Shown piece after piece: positions 19,447 through 27,913 of a DNA stretch of 64,000 nucleotides; the stretch's first letter is position 1, and every line of letters begins with the position of its first letter. The translations under genes were made by a program, and so were the position numbers. Below the pieces are notes generated by a model. That model saw only the letters and a program-made list of their open reading frames with translations, searched no databases and had not been told where the DNA came from. Source of the DNA: Streptomyces brasiliensis (GTDB lineage: Bacteria; Actinomycetota; Actinomycetes; Streptomycetales; Streptomycetaceae); contig NZ_BMQA01000020.1 of assembly GCF_014647875.1 (NCBI RefSeq), forward strand, positions 1 to 64,000, read 5' to 3'.

Positions 19447-19793
19447 GGCCGCCCCGGTGCGCCGGTACGTTCCTGCGATCCGTGGTTGCGGCGGAACAGA
19501 CCGTGGTCGCCGGGGTCCCGCGCCCCCACGGTGTGGTGCGTACGCCGACCCCGGTTCCAGCCGGGTGAACCCATCGCCCGGCCGCGGACGCCGTGCGAGC
19601 ACCGCCTCCCCCGGGGTCTCGCGGCCGAGGGCGTCGCCCTGCGGGGCGGGCTCGAACTCCGGACGTGTCTGCGCAGGGAGGAGACCGGGGACCGGCAGGG
19701 CGCCGAGCGGCAGGCAGCCGTCCTCGCCGGGCCGCCTCCAGGAGTATCAGGGGGTCCGGTCCGAGGACGGCGGGTCCCCGGACCGGATCCGGC
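19447..19793. other. Gene-free region between the ABC operon and pfkA
   Basis: About 350 bp lie between the convergent ABC operon and pfkA. No frame has both a start with a ribosome site and recognisable protein character. Apart from a hairpin near the pfkA end I see nothing in it. It could hold remnants of a lost gene, but none is recognisable. Confidence 0.5.
19753..19784 (-). terminator. Hairpin downstream of pfkA
   Basis: GGTCCGG and CCGGACC form a 7-bp stem with an 18-base loop ten bases beyond the pfkA stop. It is a plausible GC-type terminator for leftward pfkA transcription and could also serve the convergent ABC operon. Confidence 0.4.
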
Positions 19794-20819
19794 CTAGAAG
19801 ACCGACTCGGCCTCGTCCATGCGGTCCTTGGGCACCGTCTTCAGCTCGGTCACGGCCTCAGCGAGCGGCACCATGACGATGTCGGTGCCGCGCAGCGCGG
19901 TCATCCGGCCGAACTCGCCTTGGTGCGCAGCCTCCACCGCGTGCCAGCCGAAGCGGGTGGCGAGCACCCGGTCGTAGGCGGTCGGAGTGCCGCCGCGCTG
20001 GACGTGGCCGAGGATGACCGGCTTGGCCTCCTTGCCGAGGCGCCGCTCCAGCTCGTACGCCAGGGCCGTGCCGATGCCCTGGAAGCGCTCGTGGCCGTAC
20101 TGGTCGATCTCGCCGTGGCCGTAGTCCATGGTGCCCTCGGCGGGGTGGGCCCCCTCGGCGACGCAGATGACGGCGAACTTCTTGCCGCGGTCGAAGCGCT
20201 CCTCGACCATCTTGACCAGATGGGCGGGGTCGAAGGGACGCTCGGGCAGGCAGATGCCGTGGGCGCCGCCGGCCATGCCGGACTCCAGGGCGATCCAGCC
20301 GGCGTGCCGGCCCATGACCTCGACGACCATCACACGCTGGTGGGACTCGGCGGTGGTCTTGAGGCGGTCCATGGCCTCGGTGGCCACGCCGACGGCGGTG
20401 TCGAAGCCGAAGGTGCGGTCGGTGGAGGAGATGTCGTTGTCGATGGTCTTCGGGACGCCGACCACCGGCAGGCCCGCGTCGGACAGCATGCGCGCGGCCG
20501 TCAGCGTGCCCTCGCCGCCGATCGGGATGAGCGCGTCGATGCCGAAGGAGCGCATGATGTCGGCGCCGCTGTCGCAGGCCTCGCGCAGCCGGTCGCGCTC
20601 GAGGCGGGAGGACCCCAGGATGGTGCCGCCGCGGGCCAGGATGCCGCTCACCGCGTCGAGGTCGAGGGTGCGGTAGTGGCCGTCGAGCAGTCCGCGGTAG
20701 CCGTCCTCGAAGCCGATCACCTCGTCGCCGTACGTGGTGACCGCCCGGTGCACGACCGACCGGATCACTGCGTTCAGGCCGGGGCAGTCGCCGCCTGCGG
20801 TGAGAACTCCGATACGCAT
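19794..20819 (-). CDS. pfkA: ATP-dependent 6-phosphofructokinase
   Basis: PfkA phosphorylates fructose-6-phosphate in glycolysis. The 341-residue protein carries GGDCPGLNAVIR (nucleotide loop), GGEGTL, PKTIDNDI with the catalytic Asp, MGRHAGWIAL and HVQRGGTPTAYDR. Gly in GGEGTL together with Lys in PKTIDND is the combination of actinobacterial group III enzymes that use ATP rather than pyrophosphate. The ATG has AGGAG ten bases upstream. It is divergent from pta-ackA-pyk, grouping an upper and a lower control point of glycolysis. Confidence 0.93.
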   Translation of the reverse strand: MRIGVLTAGGDCPGLNAVIRSVVHRAVTTYGDEVIGFEDGYRGLLDGHYRTLDLDAVSGILARGGTILGSSRLERDRLREACDSGADIMRSFGIDALIPIGGEGTLTAARMLSDAGLPVVGVPKTIDNDISSTDRTFGFDTAVGVATEAMDRLKTTAESHQRVMVVEVMGRHAGWIALESGMAGGAHGICLPERPFDPAHLVKMVEERFDRGKKFAVICVAEGAHPAEGTMDYGHGEIDQYGHERFQGIGTALAYELERRLGKEAKPVILGHVQRGGTPTAYDRVLATRFGWHAVEAAHQGEFGRMTALRGTDIVMVPLAEAVTELKTVPKDRMDEAESVF

Positions 20820-20895
20820 CGTGCTGTGTCTCCTGCTCGCTTTGATACCGGTGAGCCAGTCCGATTGTTTCATGCCGCGGAGGCTGTTGCGGCTG

Positions 20896-20943
20896 CCCTC
20901 TTGACGGGCGCCTTAACCGCGTACGGGGGTATTGTCAAGAGGG
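20896..20943. promoter_or_regulatory. CCCTCTTGAC-N28-GTCAAGAGGG inverted repeat between pfkA and pta
   Basis: A perfect 10-bp inverted repeat flanks 28 bp in the pfkA-pta divergent gap. Its right arm contributes TTGACA on the minus strand (20938 to 20933), which with TAAGGC 17 bp further left makes a reasonable pfkA promoter. The left arm gives TTGACG on the plus strand, but no good -10 follows at 16-18 bp. The arms may therefore be two operator half-sites or two regulator sites controlling both directions. Confidence 0.45.
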
Positions 20944-21075
20944 TTCTGCTCACCTCGGTGGGCGATTTTTATGCACGCATGACGAATCCGACCCGCCTCG
21001 GACCCGGACGAAAACGGCCGAGGACGCAAACGGCCCAGGTCGGAAACGACGTCGAAGACGAAACGGAGAGCACGC

Positions 21076-23166
21076 GTGACGCGCAGCGTGTACGTGACCG
21101 GGATCGACCGCGGCGACGGCCGCCAGGTCGTCGAGCTGGGAGTCATGGAGCTCCTGACCCGGCAGGTCGACCGGGTCGGGGTGTTCCGTCCGCTCGTCCA
21201 TCACAAGCCCGACCGCCTCTTCGAGCTGCTGCGGGGCCGCTACCGGCTCTCCCAGGACCCGGCGACCGTGTACGGGACGGACTACCACGAGGCGTCCGCG
21301 CTCCAGGCCGAGCGGGGCACCGACGAGCTGGTGTCCACGCTCGTCGACCGTTTCCACCTGATCGCCCGTGACTACGACGTGGTCCTGGTCCTCGGTACCG
21401 ACTTCGCCGACACCCAGCTGCCGGACGAACTGTCCCTCAACGCACGCCTCGCCAACGAGTTCGGCGCCTCGGTGATCCCGGTCGTGGGCGGCCGCAAGCA
21501 GGACGCCGAGTCGGTGCGCGCGGAGATCCGCAACGCCTACCGGGCCTACGACGGCCTGGGCTGCGACGTGCTCGCGATGATCGCCAACCGGGTGGCCCGC
21601 GAGGACCGCGACGAGATCGCCGAGCGGCTCGCGGGCCGGCTGCCGGTGCCCTGCTACGTGGTGCCCGACGAACCCGCCCTGTCCGCACCGACAGTGGCAC
21701 AGATCAGCCAGACCCTCGACGCCAAGGTGCTGCTCGGCGACGACTCGGGGCTGGCCAGGGACGCGCTCGACTTCGTCTTCGGTGGCGCCATGCTGCCCAA
21801 CCTGCTCGCCGCGCTGACCCCGGGCTGCCTGGTCGTGACCCCGGGCGACCGCGCCGACCTGGTCGTCGGCTCGCTCGCCGCGCACAGCGCCGGCACCCCG
21901 CCGATAGCCGGTGTGCTGCTCACCCTGGACGAGGTGCCGAGCGACGAGATCCTCACCCTCGCCGCCCGTCTGGCCCCCGGCACCCCGGTCCTGTCCGTGC
22001 CGGGCAACAGCTTCCCGACCGCGGAGCGGCTGTTCTCGCTGGAGGGCAAGCTGAACGCGGCCACCCCGCGCAAGGCGGAGACCGCGCTCGGCCTGTTCGA
22101 GCGGTACGTCGAGACCGGTGACCTGCTCAAGCGGGTGAGCGCGCCGAGCACCGACCGGGTCACCCCGATGATGTTCGAGCACAAGCTGCTGGAGCAGGCC
22201 CGCGCGGACCGGCGCCGGGTCGTGCTGCCGGAGGGCACCGAGGAGCGCGTGCTGCGCGCGGCGGAGGTGCTGCTGCGCCGGGACGTGTGCGACCTGACCC
22301 TGCTCGGCCCGGTCGACCAGGTCCGCAAGAAGGCCGCCGACCTCGGCATCGACCTCGGCGACACCCAGGTGATCGACCCGGCCGCCTCCGAGCTGCGCGA
22401 CTCCTTCGCCCAGATCTACGCCCGGCTGCGCGCCCACAGGGGGGCGACGGTGGAGCTGGCGTACGACGTCGTCTCGGACGTCAACTACTTCGGCACCCTG
22501 ATGGTCCAGGAGGGCCTGGCCGACGGCATGGTGTCTGGCTCGGTGCACTCCACGGCCGCCACCATCCGGCCCGCGTTCGAGATCATCAAGACGAAACCCG
22601 ACTCGTCGATCGTCTCGTCGGTCTTCTTCATGTGCCTCGCCGACAAGGTGCTCGTCTACGGCGACTGCGCGGTCAACCCGGACCCGGACGCCGAGCAGCT
22701 GGCGGACATCGCGATCCAGTCCGCGGGCACGGCCGCGGCGTTCGGCGTGGAGCCGCGGATCGCGATGCTCTCGTACTCCACCGGTACGTCCGGTTCGGGC
22801 GCCGACGTCGACAAGGTACGCACGGCCACCGAGCTGGCGCGCTCGCGGCGGCCCGACCTGAAGATCGAGGGGCCGATCCAGTACGACGCCGCGGTGGAGC
22901 CCTCGGTCGCGGCGACCAAGCTGCCGGGCTCCGAGGTGGCGGGGCAGGCAACGGTTCTGATCTTCCCGGACCTCAATACGGGCAACAACACGTACAAGGC
23001 CGTGCAGCGCTCGGCCGGCGCGATCGCCGTCGGCCCGGTCCTGCAGGGTCTGCGCAAACCCGTCAACGACCTGTCCCGGGGCGCGCTCGTCCAGGACATC
23101 GTCAACACGGTCGCCATCACGGCGATCCAGGCCCAGATCCCCGACCAGAAGGCGACCGAGCAGTGA
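21076..23166 (+). CDS. pta: Phosphate acetyltransferase, long form
   Basis: Pta converts acetyl-CoA plus phosphate to acetyl phosphate. The 696-residue protein is the long form: an N-terminal P-loop-like BioD/DRTGG region (MTRSVYVTGIDRGDGRQ) and a C-terminal catalytic PTA_PTB domain (VVLPEGTEERVLRAAEVL, GMVSGSVHSTAATIRPA, SYSTGTSGSG, PDLNTGNNTYKAVQRSAGA). GTG is preceded by GGAGAG. The stop overlaps the ackA start (GTGA), making a coupled pta-ackA unit that interconverts acetyl-CoA and acetate with ATP. Confidence 0.95.
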   Translation: MTRSVYVTGIDRGDGRQVVELGVMELLTRQVDRVGVFRPLVHHKPDRLFELLRGRYRLSQDPATVYGTDYHEASALQAERGTDELVSTLVDRFHLIARDYDVVLVLGTDFADTQLPDELSLNARLANEFGASVIPVVGGRKQDAESVRAEIRNAYRAYDGLGCDVLAMIANRVAREDRDEIAERLAGRLPVPCYVVPDEPALSAPTVAQISQTLDAKVLLGDDSGLARDALDFVFGGAMLPNLLAALTPGCLVVTPGDRADLVVGSLAAHSAGTPPIAGVLLTLDEVPSDEILTLAARLAPGTPVLSVPGNSFPTAERLFSLEGKLNAATPRKAETALGLFERYVETGDLLKRVSAPSTDRVTPMMFEHKLLEQARADRRRVVLPEGTEERVLRAAEVLLRRDVCDLTLLGPVDQVRKKAADLGIDLGDTQVIDPAASELRDSFAQIYARLRAHRGATVELAYDVVSDVNYFGTLMVQEGLADGMVSGSVHSTAATIRPAFEIIKTKPDSSIVSSVFFMCLADKVLVYGDCAVNPDPDAEQLADIAIQSAGTAAAFGVEPRIAMLSYSTGTSGSGADVDKVRTATELARSRRPDLKIEGPIQYDAAVEPSVAATKLPGSEVAGQATVLIFPDLNTGNNTYKAVQRSAGAIAVGPVLQGLRKPVNDLSRGALVQDIVNTVAITAIQAQIPDQKATEQ

Positions 23167-24371
23167 GCCGCACCCGCGTCCTCGTCCTCAACTCCGGTTC
23201 GTCGTCGCTGAAGTACCAGCTGCTGGACATGCGCGACAGCCGCCGCCTCGCGGTGGGCCTGGTGGAGCGGATCGGCGAGCAGACCCCCCGGCTGAAGCAC
23301 ACGTGCGTGACGTCGGGCGACACCCGTGAGCAGAACGGCCCGATCGCCGACCACGACGCCGCCCTCAAGGCGGTCGCCGAGGAGCTGGCCAGGGACGGCG
23401 TCGGCCTGGACTCGCCGAAGCTGGCCGCGATCGGGCACCGCGTGGTGCACGGCGGCCTGTTCTTCACCGAGCCGACGGTCGTCGACGACGACGTGCTCAC
23501 CGAGATCGAGCGGCTGGTCCCGGTCGCGCCGCTGCACAACCCGGCCAACCTCACGGGGATCCGTACGGCCATGGCGCTGCGCCCGGACCTGCCCCAGGTC
23601 GCCGTCTTCGACACGGCGTTCCACACGACGATGCCGGAGTCGGCGGCCCGTTACGCGATCGACCCGAAGCTCGCGGATCGTTTCCGCATCCGCCGCTACG
23701 GCTTCCACGGCACGTCGCACGCGTACGTCTCCCGGGAGACGGCGAAGCTGCTCGGCAGGACGCCGGAGGACGTGAACGTGATCGTGCTGCACCTGGGCAA
23801 CGGGGCGTCGGCCTCGGCGGTGCGGGGCGGGAAGTGCGTGGACACGTCCATGGGGCTCACGCCGCTCGAGGGGCTCGTGATGGGGACGCGCTCCGGTGAT
23901 CTGGATCCGGCCGTCATCTTCCATTTGCAGCGGGTTGGCGGAATGTCCATGGACGAGATCGACACTCTTCTCAACAAGGGAAGCGGACTGTTCGGTCTGT
24001 GCGGCGACAATGACATGCGCGAGATCCGGCGCCGGATCGACGAGGGCGACGCGCAGGCCGAGCTCGCCTTCGACATCTACATTCACCGCCTGAAGAAGTA
24101 CATCGGTGCCTATTACGCGGTACTCGGGTGGGTGGACGCGGTCGTCTTCACAGCGGGAGTCGGGGAAAACGCGAGTGCCGTGCGGGAGGCTGCGGTCGCG
24201 GGCCTGGAGGGACTGGGCCTGGCCGTGGACGGCGAGCTGAACGCCGTGCGCTGCGATCGGCCGCGGCTGGTGTCACCGGCCGACGCGCGGGTGGCCGTCG
24301 CCGTGGTGCCGACCGACGAGGAACTGGAGATCGCGACACAGACTTACGCACTGGTGGGAAAGAACGGCTGA
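23163..24371 (+). CDS. ackA: Acetate kinase
   Basis: AckA transfers phosphate from acetyl phosphate to ADP. The 402-residue protein has VLVLNSGSSSLKYQL, GHRVVHGG, PLHNPANL, AVFDTAFH, RRYGFHGTSH, HLGNGASASAV and VFTAGVGEN, all canonical. The start is the GTG overlapping the pta stop, because homologous sequence begins exactly there. pyk follows after 73 bp with what looks like its own promoter. Confidence 0.96.
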   Translation: MSRTRVLVLNSGSSSLKYQLLDMRDSRRLAVGLVERIGEQTPRLKHTCVTSGDTREQNGPIADHDAALKAVAEELARDGVGLDSPKLAAIGHRVVHGGLFFTEPTVVDDDVLTEIERLVPVAPLHNPANLTGIRTAMALRPDLPQVAVFDTAFHTTMPESAARYAIDPKLADRFRIRRYGFHGTSHAYVSRETAKLLGRTPEDVNVIVLHLGNGASASAVRGGKCVDTSMGLTPLEGLVMGTRSGDLDPAVIFHLQRVGGMSMDEIDTLLNKGSGLFGLCGDNDMREIRRRIDEGDAQAELAFDIYIHRLKKYIGAYYAVLGWVDAVVFTAGVGENASAVREAAVAGLEGLGLAVDGELNAVRCDRPRLVSPADARVAVAVVPTDEELEIATQTYALVGKNG

Positions 24372-24390
24372 GCATAAAGACGCTCACTTG

Positions 24391-24416
24391 TATCTTCCGC
24401 CAGACGGAATATTCCG
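24391..24416 (+). promoter_or_regulatory. pyk promoter region with CGGAATATTCCG palindrome
   Basis: Between ackA and pyk, three TTCCG/CGGAA half-sites are packed together: TTCCG-N5-CGGAA-TA-TTCCG. The last two form the perfect 12-bp palindrome CGGAATATTCCG (24405-24416). A TTGTAT...TATTCC promoter with a 16-bp spacer would overlap it. The arrangement suggests a repressor site controlling pyk independently of pta-ackA. Confidence 0.45.
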
Positions 24417-24444
24417 TAGCGAAACAAACCGATAGGATCGCCCC

Positions 24445-25875
24445 ATGCGCCGTTCGAAAATCGTCTGTACTCTCGGCCCCGCGGTCGACTCCCACGAGAT
24501 GCTCGTCTCCATGATCGAGGCGGGCATGAATGTGGCCCGGTTCAATTTCAGCCACGGCACCCACGCCGAGCACCAGGTGCGGTACGACCGCGTCCGTGCC
24601 GCGGCCAAGGAGACCGGCCGTGCCATCGGCGTCCTCGCCGACCTCCAGGGCCCGAAGATCCGTCTGGAGACCTTCGCCGAGGGTCCGGTCGAGCTGGAGC
24701 GGGGTGACGAGTTCGTCATCACGACGGAAGACGTCCCGGGCGACAAGCACATCTGCGGCACGACGTACAAGGGCCTGCCCGGCGACGTCTCGCGCGGCGA
24801 CCAGATCCTGATCAACGACGGCAACGTCGAGTTGAAGGTCCTGGACGTCGAGGGTCCGCGGGTGAAGTCGATCGTCATCGAGGGCGGCGTCGTCTCCGAC
24901 CACAAGGGCATCAACCTGCCCGGCGCGGCCGTCAACGTGCCCGCGCTGAGCGAGAAGGACGTCGAGGACCTGCGCTTCGCGCTGCGCATGGGCTGCGACA
25001 TGGTCGCCCTGTCGTTCGTCCGGGACGCCAAGGACATCCAGGACGTCCACCGGGTGATGGACGAGGAGGGCCGCCGCGTCCCGGTCGTCGCCAAGGTGGA
25101 GAAGCCGCAGGCGGTCGACAACATGGAGGACGTCGTGATGGCGTTCGACAGCGTGATGGTCGCGCGTGGCGACCTCGCCGTCGAGTACCCGCTGGAGCGG
25201 GTCCCCATGGTGCAGAAGCGTCTGATCGAGCTGTGCCGGCGCAACGCCAAGCCGGTGATCGTGGCGACCCAGATGATGGAGTCGATGATCACCAACTCCC
25301 GCCCGACCCGCGCCGAGGCCTCCGATGTCGCCAACGCGATCCTGGACGGCGCCGACGCGGTCATGCTGTCGGCCGAGTCGAGCGTGGGCGCGTACCCGGT
25401 GGAGACCGTCAAGACGATGTCGAAGATCGTCCAGGCGGCCGAGCAGGAGCTGCTCTCCAAGGGCCTGCAGCCCCTCGTCCCCGGCAAGAAGCCGCGCACA
25501 CAGGGCGGTTCGGTCGCCCGCGCCGCCTGTGAGATCGCGGACTTCCTCGGCGGCAAGGGGCTGATCGCCTTCACCAAGTCCGGTGACACCGCCCGCCGGC
25601 TGTCCCGCTACCGCGCGATCCAGCCGATCATCGCCTTCACCACCGACGAGTCGACCCGTAACCAGCTGACGCTCAGCTGGGGCGTGGAGTCGCACGTCGT
25701 GCCGTTCGTGAACAGCACCGACGAGATGGTCGACCTGGTGGACCAGGAGGTCACCAAGCTCAACCGCTTCAACGCGGGCGACACCATGATCATCACGGCC
25801 GGCTCGCCCCCCGGCGTCCCCGGCACCACCAACATGGTCCGCGTCCACCACCTGGGCGGCGGCGAGGCCGGCTGA
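24445..25875 (+). CDS. pyk: Pyruvate kinase
   Basis: Pyruvate kinase makes pyruvate and ATP from phosphoenolpyruvate. The 476-residue protein has MRRSKIVCTLGPA, MNVARFNFSHG, the catalytic Lys region VPVVAKVEKPQAV, the metal/substrate motif MVARGDLAVE and ATQMMESMI. The ATG has AGGA about eight bases upstream. It follows ackA on the same strand and shares its 3' side with a strong bidirectional terminator. Confidence 0.96.
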   Translation: MRRSKIVCTLGPAVDSHEMLVSMIEAGMNVARFNFSHGTHAEHQVRYDRVRAAAKETGRAIGVLADLQGPKIRLETFAEGPVELERGDEFVITTEDVPGDKHICGTTYKGLPGDVSRGDQILINDGNVELKVLDVEGPRVKSIVIEGGVVSDHKGINLPGAAVNVPALSEKDVEDLRFALRMGCDMVALSFVRDAKDIQDVHRVMDEEGRRVPVVAKVEKPQAVDNMEDVVMAFDSVMVARGDLAVEYPLERVPMVQKRLIELCRRNAKPVIVATQMMESMITNSRPTRAEASDVANAILDGADAVMLSAESSVGAYPVETVKTMSKIVQAAEQELLSKGLQPLVPGKKPRTQGGSVARAACEIADFLGGKGLIAFTKSGDTARRLSRYRAIQPIIAFTTDESTRNQLTLSWGVESHVVPFVNSTDEMVDLVDQEVTKLNRFNAGDTMIITAGSPPGVPGTTNMVRVHHLGGGEAG

Positions 25876-25903
25876 CGCCCCGCTGAAGCCTCCGGAACGC
25901 CGC

Positions 25904-25936
25904 TGAGGGCGCCCCCTGCGACAGGGGGCGCCCTCA
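25904..25936. terminator. Bidirectional terminator between pyk and the leftward surface-protein operon
   Basis: A perfect 15-bp stem (TGAGGGCGCCCCCTG and its complement, loop CGA) lies in the 101-bp convergent gap. It can terminate both the pta-ackA-pyk transcript and the opposing one. Confidence 0.8.
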
Positions 25937-25976
25937 CACAGTGTGCTGCGGCTCCCGAACGGCCTCGTGCGGACGC

Positions 25977-27284
25977 TCAGTCGGTCGTGTACACGTGCAT
26001 GCCGGGCACGTGCAGCGAACCGCCGAACTGGGCGGCCTGAGTCACCTTCACGTCGGTGAAGTAGATCAGCGGGATGTTCAGCGGCGGCGGGCTGTCGGGG
26101 CTGAACGTGATGGGGACCAGACCGAACAGGTTGCCCGAGATGCTCTCGGTGTACATCACGGTGTCGCCGTCGCGGATCGTCGACGTCGAGCCCTTGGACG
26201 CCTGCACGTGGTAGGTCTTGCCGGACTGCTTGTCGTCGACCGTCTGGTGCAGGTCGCCGATGTCGGTGCCCTCGGAGATGACGTACTTCAGCACCTTCTT
26301 GGTGGTGCCGTTGGCCGTCTTCACCTCGACGACGCCCTGGTAGTCGGCGCCCTTGAGCAGCAGCGAACTGGCGTTCAGGTACCACGGGTCGTCCGCCACC
26401 GGCACCTCGTTGTCGACGCCGCCGGTCTCGTCCGTGGCCACCGGGCAGTCGTCGGCGTTCGTGCCGCTCGCCGACGGGGAGGGCAGCGCGGAGGCGACCG
26501 AATCGGTCGTCTTCTGCAGCTCCTCGGTGGTGTCCTGGACGGTCTTCGTGGTGTCCTCGACCGCCTTGGACGCCGTGTCGGTGGTGTCCTTCACGGTGTC
26601 CCCGACCGTCTTGGTGGTCTTGTCGACCGTGTCCTTGACGGTGTCGGTGAGGCTGCCGGAGCCCGCCGAAGCGGACGCCGACGGAGAGGGGCTCGCGCTC
26701 GCGGTGGAGCCCGAGTCGCCGCCCCCGAGAATGCCGCCCAGCGTGTCCCCGACGGCGCCGAGCAGGCCGCCGCCGGTGGACGCGGACGGTGCCGGGGTGG
26801 CGGTGCCGCCGGAACCCGACGTGCCCGAACCCGTCGACGTCGACTTGGACGGGGACGGCGTCGCCTTCTCGTCGGAACCTGAATCCGAGGAGGAGCCGTC
26901 CGCCGAGTCCTTGGCACCGGAGGTCGCCGTGGGGGACGGCGTCGCCGTGTCCGCGGACTTGCTCGCGCTCGCCGAGGCGGAGGGCGACGGCGAGGCCGAC
27001 GCGTCCTTCGAGCCGTCCAGCGCGGTGACGCAGTCCTTGTACTCGTCGGCCGTCAGGCTCTTCGACGCCGACGGCGAAGAGTCGTTGCCGGCGGCGAGTG
27101 CGAGCGTGGACGTGAAGCCCATGCCCACGATGACCGCGGTCGGCATCGCGATCGAGGCGATCGTCTTGCCGGCAGGCATGTGGAACCTGGTGAACAGCGG
27201 CTTCTTGGGTGCCGCGTGGCGCGGCCCGGTTCTCACACGGGACTCGTCCACATCAGTCCCGTGGGTCACCTCGTCAGCCGGCAC
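25977..27284 (-). CDS. Secreted or membrane-anchored low-complexity protein
   Basis: This 435-residue protein has a basic N-terminus and one hydrophobic helix (about residues 45-65, SIAMPTAVIVGMGFTSTLALAAG) that could be a signal or anchor. A middle of about 220 residues is almost entirely Ser, Thr, Ala, Asp, Lys and Pro, with TVKDTVDKTTKTVGDT-type repeats. The C-terminal ~130 residues (LLKGADYQGVVEVKTANG to HVPGMHVYTTD) look folded. GTG at 27284 follows GGGAGG by four bases; the longer upstream frame has no site. It overlaps the DUF6114 gene by 11 bp and is probably exported. The function is unknown. Confidence 0.75.
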   Translation of the reverse strand: MPADEVTHGTDVDESRVRTGPRHAAPKKPLFTRFHMPAGKTIASIAMPTAVIVGMGFTSTLALAAGNDSSPSASKSLTADEYKDCVTALDGSKDASASPSPSASASASKSADTATPSPTATSGAKDSADGSSSDSGSDEKATPSPSKSTSTGSGTSGSGGTATPAPSASTGGGLLGAVGDTLGGILGGGDSGSTASASPSPSASASAGSGSLTDTVKDTVDKTTKTVGDTVKDTTDTASKAVEDTTKTVQDTTEELQKTTDSVASALPSPSASGTNADDCPVATDETGGVDNEVPVADDPWYLNASSLLLKGADYQGVVEVKTANGTTKKVLKYVISEGTDIGDLHQTVDDKQSGKTYHVQASKGSTSTIRDGDTVMYTESISGNLFGLVPITFSPDSPPPLNIPLIYFTDVKVTQAAQFGGSLHVPGMHVYTTD

Positions 27285-27798
27285 TGTGCCTCCCGTTCGC
27301 CCCGTTCGCCGGGTTCGTTCCTGACAGGTCGTTCGCTCCGTCGGCGCCGTCCGGGTCCGCGAAGTGACCAGCCTCGCCGGAGGTGTCCTTCCCGGCCGCG
27401 GAATCACCCGGCGCCCAGGCCACGGCCATCGCTCCGCCGATCAGTGCCATCAGGAAGCCCACGAGGAAGCCACCGAAGTTGGACACCGGAAGGGACACCA
27501 GCGCCAGCAGGATCGCAGCGACTCCCGCGAAGGTCCGTACGTGCTGCTGAAACCAGAGACTGATGCCCAGGACGACGAGCAACACACCGATGATCAGGGA
27601 TCCGGCGCCTGCGGTGGTCGCCATCGCCAGCGTGAGATGGCCGACCTGGAGGTGCGCGTACGGGAAGTACATGATCGGGAAACCACTGAGCAAGACAAAC
27701 AGACCGGCCCAGAACGGACGGGTTCCCCGCCAGTCACGGAACCGCAGCCTCCGGCGGGTGAACGTGCCGGGTGCGGCGGCAGGGGTCTCGGCGCTCAT
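27274..27798 (-). CDS. DUF6114 family membrane protein
   Basis: This 174-residue protein has four hydrophobic helices (FWAGLFVLLSGFPIMYFPYA, LTLAMATTAGAGSLIIGVLLVVLGISLW, FAGVAAILLALVSLP, FGGFLVGFLMALIGGAMAVAW) and a Gly/Asn/Ala-rich hydrophilic tail. The ATG has GGGAG nine bases upstream. It lies between a DUF6230 gene and a low-complexity exported protein, an association I remember as recurrent in Streptomyces. The assignment to DUF6114 is from memory. Confidence 0.72.
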   Translation of the reverse strand: MSAETPAAAPGTFTRRRLRFRDWRGTRPFWAGLFVLLSGFPIMYFPYAHLQVGHLTLAMATTAGAGSLIIGVLLVVLGISLWFQQHVRTFAGVAAILLALVSLPVSNFGGFLVGFLMALIGGAMAVAWAPGDSAAGKDTSGEAGHFADPDGADGANDLSGTNPANGANGRHSAG

Positions 27799-27871
27799 CG
27801 AAAACAGCTCCCTGGTGCGGTGTTGCCGTGGTGGTGATGTGTACCGCGCGTGAAGTACGCCCGGAGTGTGG

Positions 27872-27902
27872 ACGGGCGGGGGTCCGAGAGGCCCCCGCCC
27901 GT
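27872..27902 (-). terminator. Hairpin between DUF6230 and DUF6114 genes
   Basis: ACGGGCGGGGG and CCCCCGCCCGT form an 11-bp perfect stem just beyond the DUF6230 stop. It could terminate or attenuate transcription so that the first gene of the cluster is made in excess of the two membrane-protein genes behind it. Confidence 0.6.
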
Positions 27903-27913
27903 TCATCGAGCGC

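Noticed and set aside
26353..27324. A 323-residue Val/Ser/Glu-rich plus-strand frame
   Set aside because: It is the complement of the Ser/Thr/Asp repeats in the leftward exported protein and has no independent start signals.
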